The notes under the pieces are model-generated. The model was given only the letters and a program-made list of their open reading frames with translations. It searched no databases and was not told where the DNA came from. Positions 48,642 to 59,900 of a DNA stretch of 64,000 nucleotides are shown one piece after another; the stretch's first letter is position 1, and every line of letters starts with the position of its first letter. The DNA is taken from contig NC_066522.1 of assembly GCF_024679095.1 (NCBI RefSeq), positions 7,756,114 to 7,820,113 of the forward strand, read 5' to 3'. This stretch comes from Eriocheir sinensis. Taxonomy: Eukaryota > Arthropoda > Malacostraca > Decapoda > Varunidae. The translations under genes and the position numbers were made by a program.

Positions 48642-50145
48642 GGAGGTGCTTAGATTAGGAAAACGTGCGCACCACTAAACAACAGCAACTCATAAACGTC
48701 CTCGCAGCTTCACTATTTATAACGAATTTCAAGGTGAGGGTCGCTGGCGAAGGTTGGCCCCCTTAACGCTGCCTCGTGTTGTGTGTGGGTACTTAACGAG
48801 GCGGTGACGGAGGGTGGTGTGCGTCGCTCGGGCGTGACTGTTGGAATTTTAATTGTTTTTGTTTTGTTTTGGCTGGTGTCCAAAGTTCCAGGATGCAGCG
48901 TGTACCCGAGGACACCATCTGCCCTTTCTTTCTTTCTTCCTCTCTGTTTTTTTACGTTTTTTTTCTTTCTTTGTTTCTTACTAGTTCTTTCTTACTTTTT
49001 TTCTTCCCTTTCTTTCTACCTCTATCTCGCTTTCTTTCTCTCCTTCCTTACTTCTTTCTTTCATACTTTTCATCCTCAAGGTTTCGAAAAAGAAGTTAAA
49101 TGTCGGAAGACGGGAATAAAAAGAAAGGCCTCTCACTAAACGCCTATATTTTAAAGTCCAATGTATCAGTAACAAGGAGAAGAAGAGGCGTTACGTTGCA
49201 CTGAATGCGTTACGATCGGAACCCCCTCCTTATACGCATGGTTTTTTTTTTACCATTTCAATTCTCATCTTTCATTTACGCCGAAGATATCAGAAGAAAT
49301 AAAAATAAATACATATCAAATTTCCATGAATACGAACATTCTTAAGTGAAAGAATACTATACCTTAAGAAACAGCTTAATAAACACGTCTGCATCTTCAT
49401 CTAAACATTAAAAGCTTCCTAAACACGTCTACTTACTAAGCAGATCTACGTCTAAACATTGAAATTATATACCAAACGTCTATTTTTCTTTCCTCTATAT
49501 CTTTTTCTTTCATTTACTAAACGCGTCTACTTACTAAGCAGATCTACGTCTAAACATTGAAATTATATACCAAACGTCTATTTTTCTTTCCTCTATATCT
49601 TTTTCTTTCATTTACTAAACGCGTCTACTTACTTAACACATCTACGTCTGATCAGTATCAACTTACTAAACACCCCTACTTTCCTTTAAACCTTTCCTCT
49701 TTCATCATTATTTTTGTAACCTTAAGATATCAGTGGAGAGGATAAACAAAATGATGTCAGCGCTGCATCTTGTAAGAGTCAGATAAGAGGCCTCCTTCTG
49801 GCTGGCAAGTGTCGACACCAAGTGGCCTAACCCATGGCCTGGCCGGATGCCACTCAAGGCCACCGTCGACAGGCTTCCCAAGGGGGTCTAGAGAGTGAGG
49901 TTAGGTTAGTCTACACTTTTGAACCTTGGTCTTCCCTGGCTTTAATTACTGTGCCCCGACGGAAGTGAGAAGAGATCGCTGGCCTGAGACATGATGATAA
50001 GAATGTCACCTGAGTCACGTCTTCTTAATATACTGGTTATAAGTGGTTCGTTAGGTTAAGTATTTCTGAAAGCCTGATCCAATTGAGGCGAATAAATATG
50101 GATAAATGGAGATGATAAGTTGACGATGATGGGGTCCAGGGCAAC
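48642..50145. other. Non-coding with a 100-bp duplication
   Basis: No gene seen. T/C-rich TTTCTTTCTTCC text at 48925-49075. About 49424-49523 is duplicated at 49524-49623 (ACTAAGCAGATCTACGTCTA, AAATTATATACCAAACGTCT). GAGGTTAGGTTAG at about 49899 is common arthropod intergenic text. Confidence 0.5.
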
Positions 50146-50331
50146 GATGCCAGATTATCGTACTCACCACATTGTATTTTCCGTTTTTTGACACTTAACT
50201 ATTGCAAAACGACATAAAAAATTAACCATTTCAACGACAACTATTAATGAATCTCGTTATTGGGGTGGAGGAGATAGTTTATGGGTCGGAGATGTGTAAA
50301 TAGGAGACGTTGTGTACGATAATCAGGCAAC
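50146..50331. mobile_element. 187-bp MITE with TGCCAGATT ends, copy 3
   Basis: Left end GATGCCAGATTATCGTACTC, right end GTACGATAATCAGGCAAC. The interior AAAAATTAACCATTTCAACG and GTTATTGGGGTGGAGGAG matches copy 1. Confidence 0.8.
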
Positions 50332-51095
50332 TCTTCCCAGGGACGTCTTTTGAGTCACGTCCAACCAAGTATATTAGTTCTCAGTGATAAGTCAGGTTAG
50401 GCTTTTGTGGAACCCTGATTCATTTGAGGCGAATACATATGGATAAATGCAGATGCTATTTTGATGGTAGAAACGCTTATTCAGTCATGTCATCTCCCTG
50501 TACTACTTATAAATGTTTAGTTAGGTATGTATGAAACGCTGATTCATTTGAGGCGAATACATATGGATAAATGCAGATGCTCTTATGATGGTAGGAACGC
50601 TTATTCAGTCACGTCATCTCCCTGTACTACTTATAAATGATTAGTTAGGTATGTATGAAACGCTGATTCATTTGAGGTGAATACATATGGATAAATGCAG
50701 ATGCTATTTTGATGGTAGAAACGCTTATTCAGTCATGTCATCTCCCTGTACTACTTATAAATGGTTAGGTATGTATGAAACGCTGATTCATTTGAGGCGA
50801 ATAAATATGTATAAAGGCAGGTGATAATAATGATATGTCTCTTAAATCATCATCTCAGTTTACTAAAGTTATCAGTGGGTATTTAAGCATTTCCGGAGGT
50901 TGGATCCATTTGAGGCGAATGAATATGCATAAAATTTTAATGCAGATGATAATTTTATGATGGGAGGGACGTCTCTTCAGTCACGTCACGTTCTTTGTGG
51001 TTAGTTAAAAGTGAGTGTTTTTGGAAGCTTGATTAACTCGAGGCGACTAAGTATGAATAAATGCTGATAATATTAATTGATTTTGTGATTGTGGA
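50332..51095. repeat. Tandem array, ~120-bp unit
   Basis: GCTGATTCATTTGAGGCGAA, ATGGATAAATGCAGATGCT, CGCTTATTCAGTCATGTCAT and TCTCCCTGTACTACTTATAA recur about six times from 50400 to 50830, and in weaker form from about 50030 and to 51080. The 187-bp MITE at 50146 interrupts the array. Confidence 0.82.
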
Positions 51096-51104
51096 GACAT
51101 TTTC

Positions 51105-51249
51105 TTCACTTTACGGGAGGCAGATCAAAGGCAATACACAAAAAAATACTAACAAATGCTGCTCCTATGCAGACAAAATGCTTGAAACAATGCCCAAATC
51201 TAGTTCCAGAGGTGCCTTGACACTCCCTCCTTGAAAGAGTTTAAGACAT
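51105..51249 (-). mobile_element. LINE 3'-end relic (Jockey-like family)
   Basis: Plus-strand text TTTACGGGAGGCAGATCAAA, then GAGGTGCCTTGACACTCCCT and CCTTGAAAGAGTTTAAGACATAG: the reversed 3' part of the family at 61819-62310. Confidence 0.65.
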
Positions 51250-51252
51250 AGT

Positions 51253-51474
51253 GGTCGGTATTATAAGACTCTTTCGCTTCTCACATCAGCTATTTCTAAA
51301 GGTCAAAGAGGGGGTCAGTCGGGTTCTAATGAGTGTTTCTTCAGGTTCACGGTACAGAAGAAGGGTCAAACTACCATCAGGGTCATAAAACTACTCCTGG
51401 AAATGCCCACAACTCCTACGAAAGCCTTGTCAAATATGCGTGCTTGGGCGACGAAATGTCTTGTAATACGACCC
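51253..51474 (+). mobile_element. 3-bp-TSD MITE, well-preserved copy
   Basis: Starts GGTCGGTATTATAAGAC, ends GTCTTGTAATACGACCC (inverted ends), flanked by AGT on both sides (51250-51252, 51475-51477). Inside: GGGTTCTAATGAGTGTTTCT, CAGAAGAAGGGTCAAACTAC and GGAAATGCCCACAACTCCTA. A Harbinger-like origin is inference from the 3-bp duplication and GG ends. Confidence 0.8.
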
Positions 51475-51735
51475 AGTATGACTCAGGAGAAGAAAATACA
51501 CCACGTAGAGAGAAGGCTGCTCCAGACTTTACCAGCGAATGGATGATTTGCTTGAGACGAGTGATTAAGGAAAAATATAAGTAGTAATGCTTAGTTGAGG
51601 GCCCCGAAGACTTAATTTGTTTGAGAGGAATAAATATAAACAATTGTAGGATTATATCAATGAAATGCACGATTTATTGTGTCATATGAATTACGGTTTG
51701 AATCCATAAACAAATAAGACAAACTAAAGGAGGGT
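51475..51735. other. Non-coding
   Basis: No gene seen; AT-rich. Confidence 0.4.
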
Positions 51736-51900
51736 GACAGGACACCTCTCCTCCCCAAATTGACCTATCTTTCGGCCACTCCTTTAACTCTTTATAGGAG
51801 CAGTGAATAGCGGGCTTTTTTACACATTTGCTACCCTTTTTTATGCCCTTGAACTGACTCCTCAGCTGTAAAAAAAGAAAAAAAGAAAGGACTAAACATA
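51736..51900 (+). mobile_element. LINE 3'-end relic, plus orientation, with A-rich tail
   Basis: GGACACCTCTCCTCCCCAAA, TTGACCTATCTTTCGGCCAC, GAATAGCGGGCTTTTTTACA and CCCTTGAACTGACTCC, then A-rich tail. A 5'-truncated insertion of the Jockey-like family. Confidence 0.72.
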
Positions 51901-52052
51901 AAAAAAAAACTAGATGAGGCGAAAGCTCCCAGACTCAGGAATGAAGGGAACAAGAAGGTGAACATGTACATCCTCAACCCAAGAGAGGCTTCACTCGACA
52001 CCAACAGTTAATTTATGAGGCCTGGGAGGGAAATAAAGCTTCTACACATTTA

Positions 52053-52272
52053 GGGTCGTATTATAACATTTCGCCTCCCAAGAACACGAATTTGACAAGG
52101 CTTTCGTAGGAGTTGTGGGCATTTCCAGTAGTAGCTTTATGACCCTGGTGTTAGTTTGACCCTTCTTCTGCATCGTGAACCTAAGGGAACACTCATTAGA
52201 ACCCGACTGACCCCCTCTTTAACCTTTAGAAATAGTTGATGTGAGAAGCAAAAGTGTCTTATAATATCAACC
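52053..52272 (-). mobile_element. 3-bp-TSD MITE, reverse orientation
   Basis: Starts GGGTCGTATTATAACATTTC and ends GTCTTATAATATCAACC, flanked by TTA on both sides (52050-52052, 52273-52275). It is the reverse complement of 51253-51474 with about 85-90% similarity by eye. Confidence 0.8.
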
Positions 52273-52275
52273 TTA

Positions 52276-52815
52276 ATTTCCTCCTCTCTCCCCTGCTTCA
52301 GTAACGATTTTTCTGCAGTTTCTTTCCCTCCTCACATTACCCAGACCGCCCTAGTTCAGAAAGGAAGAGTTGCGCACTTTCCCTTCCTTCTCCTGTCACT
52401 CCACTTATACCTCACAGTCGCATGAAAAACCTCTCATGCACACTTTTCATTTTATCATATCGCCTGTTTCAGCCTCAATAAAAACCTTCCCATTACATAT
52501 TATTTCCCCCTTCCGTCAAACCTTTACCTTATCCCTCACACATACAAAAAAAAAAATCATCGGTAATGCTAAATAACAGGTAGCGGTATATCCAGCAAAT
52601 CCTTACTACCTAGGGAACCGTGGCGAATGTAATAAAATCAAAATATTTACGTAACTTGACTAAAACGAAAATCCATCCCCAATAAAATAGTGTCTGGACT
52701 GCAGGAGTAAATCATTAATGAAATATATGGTTGAAATTTTGTGGTTACTTTTTCGGTGGAGGGAGTGAGTGAGAGGGAAAGAAGTCGGGAATGTGGATTT
52801 CAATTAAAACACTTC
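52276..52815. other. Non-coding
   Basis: No gene seen; AT-rich with short open frames. Confidence 0.4.
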
Positions 52816-53880
52816 AGTACCTAAGTGCACTCATCTGGAAGGCTCTCGTGCAAATTATGGGTATTTTCAAGAATGTGGTCATAGTGTTACCAGGCTTCCG
52901 CACCATGAACGTGAAGAAACACTCGTGAGAACCCGAATAATTCCTTTGTGGCCTTCGAAAATATTTGTTGTGGGAGCAGAAAGCGACTGAGAATACGAGC
53001 TTTACTTAGTCACAGAACGATGTAGTCCAATCACACGCTTCCCTTTACCACCAGGCCTTCACTCAGTCGTCTTACCTACAAATACCCGACTAATTTTCTT
53101 TATGGGGCTTGGAGATATTTGTGACGGTTGAAAGTGTCTGAGAATACGAGCTTTACTTAGTCACAAAACGATGCAGACCTCTGACTTACAAACGACTTTA
53201 TCACACGCTTCCCCTTACTTAGTCATCTTACCTACAAATATTCGAGTAATTTCCTTTATGGCCCTTGGAGATATTTATCGTGAGAACCGAATGCGTCAAA
53301 GAATACATGTTATATATAGTCACAGAACGACACAGTCCTCTTATCCACAAATAACTCATCCCCACGCCTCCCTCAATGGCCCTTAGAAATCCTTATTGTG
53401 AAAGCCGAAAGCGTTTGAGTATACGAGTTTTACTTAATCACAGAACGATGCACTCTCCTCACCTACGAATGACCTTTCCACATGCTTCCCTTCACCAGGC
53501 CTCCACTCAGTTCTCTTACCTACAAATAACTCATCCCCACGCCTCCCTCAATAGCCCTCGGAAATCCTTATTGTTAGAGCCGAAAGCGTTTGAGTATACG
53601 GGTTTTACATTATCACAGAACGATGCACTCTTCTTACCTACAAATAACTCATCCCCACGCCTCCCTCAATGGCCCTCGGAAATCCTTATTGTTAGAGCCG
53701 AAAGCATTTGAGTATACGGGTTTTACATAATCACATAACTATGCATTCTTCTTACCTACAAATGACTTTTCCACACGCTTCCCCTCACCAGGCCTCCACT
53801 CAGTCCTCTTACCTACAAATAACTCATCCACACGCCTCCCCTCACTCGACCGTCACTTATCCCTCACGCAGAGTCGCCGC
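52816..53880. repeat. MITE-derived tandem array, ~115-120 bp units
   Basis: Begins with a reverse 3-bp-TSD MITE (52820-53005: GGTATTTTCAAGAATGTGGT, AACACTCGTGAGAACCCGAA, AGAAAGCGACTGAGAATACG). Its end text recurs in the following units (GGAAATCCTTATTG, AGAGCCGAAAGCGTTTGAGT, ATACGGGTTTTAC, CACAGAACGATGCACTC, TTACCTACAAATAACTCATC) about seven times. Open frames are repeat artefacts. Confidence 0.8.
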
Positions 53881-55337
<1,457 letters not shown>

Positions 55338-55520
55338 CGGGATTCTGTTGTGAGCCTCCTCCCGGCTGCTGGAACAGGAGGCTGAGGCGCCCCGCCGGCC
55401 TGGGGCTGCTGGGAGTGGTGGGCGCCGCCACGGCCGCCCCACCAGGAAGCATCTTTGCCCTGCACTGCCCGCCGCGCCACTGCCGCCGCCCGCCAGCCAG
55501 CACACCTGCCCACACCCCCT
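55338..55520 (-). CDS. Orphan minus-strand exon candidate, product unknown
   Basis: A GC-rich 183-bp island in AT-rich DNA, with an acceptor-like CTCCGTGTCGTCTGCAG before it and a good donor (ATCCCG then GTAAGT) after it. All three frames are open. One contains an ATG at 55452 starting MLPGGAAVAAPTTPSSPRPA, which would suit a first coding exon. It lies 1 kb downstream of gene B on the same strand. No partner exon was found below it in the window. It may also be a non-coding first exon. Confidence 0.33.
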
Positions 55521-56384
55521 CTGCAGACGACACGGAGGGGGTACAAATATAACACCTACATTCACCTTTTGACGACGAGAGACATATTTGCGTCTTTTTA
55601 TACTATTTTAAAGACACTCCCTCGATCCAGTTTACACAAATGCTCGTCCCACACGTTTACTTAGTGTCTCAGACAAACCTAATTTGCAGTAATACCGATG
55701 ATGCCAACGTTATCTTGCTCTTTGATTTAGTAACCTGTTTCCATTACAAGCAACTCAATAGTCATAGGTTAAATGAAAAGGAGTGTAAAACTAAACATAT
55801 TTTGTTCATAGAAAAGCAAATTTATTACATCGTTATATTCACACCTTCAAGCACACGACAAAAATATATATAACTTCCCTGCGACCATTCACGCTCCATC
55901 ATACATTGATCCATCATTCACAAGTGGCACATCCACACCGAAATGCTGTAGCGGTTTGCGAACGCATGATAATATAGTATAAGCTTGCTCACGATTTTAT
56001 AGGCTAGATCTGCTTCACATAGATTCAGATTCAGATACACCTTTATCAATCGAGACTGTCACCAACCTCAACTTATTATATATATAACAATGCAGTTTGA
56101 AGAACACTGACGGTCGTCTCTGTGTTTGAAACGCTATTGGTCTCGGGTTGGGATATCTCATAAACTGGCAATTAGAACCTGATCCTTTCCTCCTGACTAG
56201 CTCCCTCCGTTCTATCCCTCTGTGTTGAATGTGTGAAGAAAACACGAACGTCGAACGGTCTGTGTTTGAAAAGTTAGTGATCGGGTTGGACTTCCTTATA
56301 AACTGGCCACTAGAACCTGACCCTTTCCACCTGACTAGCTTCCTTCTTTCCATCCCGCTGTGTCGGGTGTGTGGGAGTTGCGCT
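55521..56384. other. Non-coding, 3' flank of gene B
   Basis: AT-rich. About 56100-56215 and 56240-56345 are diverged direct repeats sharing TGTGTTTGAA, CATAAACTGGC, TAGAACCTGA and CTGACTAGCT. They probably form part of the gene B 3' UTR. The gene B poly-A site was not fixed. Confidence 0.5.
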
Positions 56385-56912
56385 TTAGCCCTGCAGGCGA
56401 GGCAACACGAGGCCACAGTCCAGCACCTTGATGGCGTGCGACGGGTGGAGGGCAACGGCCTTGTGCACCACCTCCATGCCGGCGCACACCTCGCCGAATG
56501 CACACGCGAACTTCCGGCCGGGATGATCACGGGTACAGATGTGGAAGAACGCGTCCTGCTCCGGTTTCCCCCCGCTCGCCGCTACCACCAGTCCCGCCGT
56601 TTTCTCTCGGATGTACGGTCCGCCCCACTCCAGACTCTCTACCAGACCCTGCACGCAGTTACCCCCGTCATCTGTCAGGTATCTTCCCCCTGCCAGAGTT
56701 TCCCCCATGCTTCCCTTCTTGGCAACCCCGTGGAACTTGCTGCCGCGGTAGGAGGGCCCTTGTGTGCCCATGCAGAGGGCGAGGAAGTGATGGGCGCGGC
56801 GCAGGTGTCCCCACAGCCTGATGTAAACGCGGCCCAGCAGATGTTCCTCCGCAGCCACGTCCAGAAACACCTCCGGCTGAGCGTCGTGACCCAGGAACCT
56901 CAGGAACGGTAG
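56385..56912 (-). CDS. Gene B exon 4: cyclophilin-like domain and stop
   Basis: Acceptor TGTTCCCTTCACAG, phase 0, 175 codons and TAA. PEVFLDVAAEEHLLGRVYIR, HHFLALCMGTQGPSYRGSKF, AFFHICT and FACAFGEV align with the cyclophilin core. Starts LPFLRFLGHD, as gene A starts LSVIQSVVPQD. Confidence 0.9.
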   Translation of the reverse strand, partial: LPFLRFLGHDAQPEVFLDVAAEEHLLGRVYIRLWGHLRRAHHFLALCMGTQGPSYRGSKFHGVAKKGSMGETLAGGRYLTDDGGNCVQGLVESLEWGGPYIREKTAGLVVAASGGKPEQDAFFHICTRDHPGRKFACAFGEVCAGMEVVHKAVALHPSHAIKVLDCGLVLPRLQG

Positions 56913-59900
56913 CTGTGAAGGGAACATGAAGTAAAGTATAGACAGGTGCGAGGACTAATGCTTTGACTTTTCATGGCCGGAAGAACGTAAGGAGTTAGGT
57001 CTTAGACGGCAGGTACAGAATTGTGTGATAAACAGAGACAAATGCATACCTGGGCGAACAGAACTATGCAGACGTACCTGCAGGAGGAGGTGGTTGGGCC
57101 GGTCCTCGTGGGCGAAGGCGTAGGCGTGGACCCGGCCGTCCTCCCAGCGCAGCCTGCCTTGCCGCCCACCGCCCACAGCCACCTTGCACTCCACCGGCCA
57201 CTCCTCCTCGGGGGACGTCGCCTCCTCAGGCACTCCTCCATCGCTCTCCTCGCCTGACAGCCCCAGGGACCCGGCGTCGTTGTGTCCAGCCTCTGTCTCA
57301 ACATCCTCTGGTCGAGTGTTGGCCTCCAGTGCCTCGGTCTCCCCGCCACCAGGAAAGGCCGGAGAAATAATACTCTCCGAGCCCTCACGTCCAAAGGCTT
57401 CTTCCAAAGGAACTTCTCTCCAGTCTGCCTCAGAAATAGACACCGGTCGGGGAGTTACTGCCACTGCTGGGTGCTTCGGGCCCTCACCATAGGACTTGCA
57501 TCGCAGTAATCTGGTTCTCGCTGGAACTTTCCCTTTCGACGTTGTATTTTTCACTTCGTGTTCCAGACTCCCCATCAGCGTGGCGGCTATGAGTACCTCC
57601 TCGACGGTGGCTGGCCTGTCTGTCCCCTCCAGTATCTTGGCCACGCGGCTGGCCAGGTCAAAGGTAACCTGGGACTGGTGGGCCGCGCGCACCAGCTGAC
57701 CCACCAGACCGGCCACCTCCGTCTGTAGCGCCCGCCGCCTCTGATTGAGCTCCCACAGCAGCCGTGCGCCAGTTGTTCGGACGTCCCGCCACTGCTTCTC
57801 CATGAAGGTCTGTATCGACTGCACGTCGTGGCCCTCCCGTACGTGGCCCTCCAGCAGGCAGTGGCCACACAGCGTCGAGTGGCACTCACAACACCAAAAC
57901 TCCAGGGCGGAGCCGTGGACCGTACATTTGCTTCGTCCATCCTCCTGTTGGAAAGAAAAACGTGCAATCTCAGAGGTATGTCCTCCCAGGGAAATTAGTC
58001 AACCTGGCTTGAGTTTGGGTTGTCTTGAGTCACTCATTTTAGACTAAGTACTGCAAACATCTCTACAATGTGCCGTTAAAACTTGACCCTGGTGGTGTCT
58101 TGCCCCAGTATTTAAGGGAACACTCCAAAGTAAACAATACATGAAAAACGTACTGAATCGTTCTGAAAGTGGTGTATGCTTCATAAAAAAAAGTGGCTGT
58201 GCGTCCTGCAAAAGAACAGTCCACCCTTGGGCTTTATCAGGCAGGCAAACCCATGCTCATGGATTAGTCCTTTCAAGCTACGCACATCAAAACAATGCCA
58301 CATCACAAATAAAGTATAACCTCCTCGACACAATAATTACACCTTGAGTAAAAAAAGTGTAATATGATAATATCTGCAGATGGTGGAAGATTTGAGACAA
58401 GTTAAACAATCAACTGATCAAATGAGTAAATAATGGATCAATTAACCAATAAGGAGTTATTGAAAAGGAAAATTTTATATCAGATTTCCTGTCAGGGATC
58501 AACGAGAAGACAATCAATTGACTAATCATATGAAAAGGTGAATGTATGAAAAAAATAATTATCTTGACCAAAAGACAGATTATCACATAATTAATCACCC
58601 TATCACTGAAAGAAAAAGTGTGTCATATCTGATTTCCTGTTCAAGGAAAAAGTATAGTTAGACAATAATAAAACAAGACAAGTAAATGAAATAAGTGAAT
58701 AAGTTGACCAGTGGACTATGCAGCAATTAATCAATGAAGCAGTTACTGAAAGCAGGAATGTCGCATTTGATTTCATGCCAAAAGACAACGAGGGTACAAC
58801 TGGATAAAGAAATAAACAGGAGGATGGATGAACACACTGATTAGTTGACAAATGGACTACACAGTTCATGAAGTATATAGTGTATCAAATCTTCTTCCAT
58901 GTCAGAAACCCTTAAAGAAATGTTCCTTCCATCAGTACTCACCACAGACTTCTTGTAGTTCTCCGAGAGGTGCAGGAGCGCAAACACGGGCGGAAGGGCA
59001 CGCACGGAGGGGCTCTTGTGGCTCATCCTGCAGTTGGGGCACGAGAAATAGCTCCCCACCTTGTCGGCGTCCTCCTCCAGCTTCGCCAGACAACTCCTGC
59101 AGAAGGCGTGACCACAGGAAGGCAGCACCACAGGCTCCCTCTCCCCGGCCTCGTACACTTCCCGACACACGCCGCAGTACAGCTCACACTCCATCTTCTC
59201 GACTTGAAAGGCTGGAGGACGCAATAAGGAGGTTGGGTAAGTGATAAATGTCGGTATTCTCAGACACTCCCGCCCGCACGCCAACCATTGCTTAAACCTC
59301 ACCAAGCTACAGGAATGGATCAAAAAGTGGCTGCTACAATTCAATGAAGAAAAATGTAGTCTTGCACCTTGGGAGGGGATATCCAACACACCAATACCAC
59401 ATGGGAAACACTCCACTATCCACCACAGAGGCAGAGAAAGACCTGGGACTATATGATATCAGGCTACCAGTGAAAGCCAAATTCGTTCCAATCGCAGCGG
59501 ACGGGTTAAGGCCGAAGAGGAGATTGATCGGGTTGTCATGAGTGTTTTTTACCTTCATGGTAGAGAAGAAGGGTTAAACTACTACCACCAGGGTCCTAAA
59601 AGTACTACCCCTGGATATGACCAAAACACGTAAGAAATCCTTGTCAGCTGTTTTTACTCGGGGACCGAAATGTTTTAGAATATTGCCAAAAGTCTCTCGT
59701 TTGTACTCTATAGTGTAAGAGACTGTCGTGAAAATCGTCGGAACACACTCCTTTCAGCTAAATATACATGGATTATATTACACGTATATTGATGCATTTG
59801 CTGTTATCATCAGCACTGGTAATACTGACAGTTGGGTAAGCGATGAATTCTCTCGTTTGTACTCTGAAGTGTGAGCGATAGTGTCTTGTAAGTCGTTGAG

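Noticed and set aside
59200..59416. Longer N-terminus of gene B by reading the RING exon upstream in frame to 59416
   Set aside because: The upstream codons come from MITE sequence on the opposite strand, and an acceptor site lies 8 bases before the ATG at 59194.
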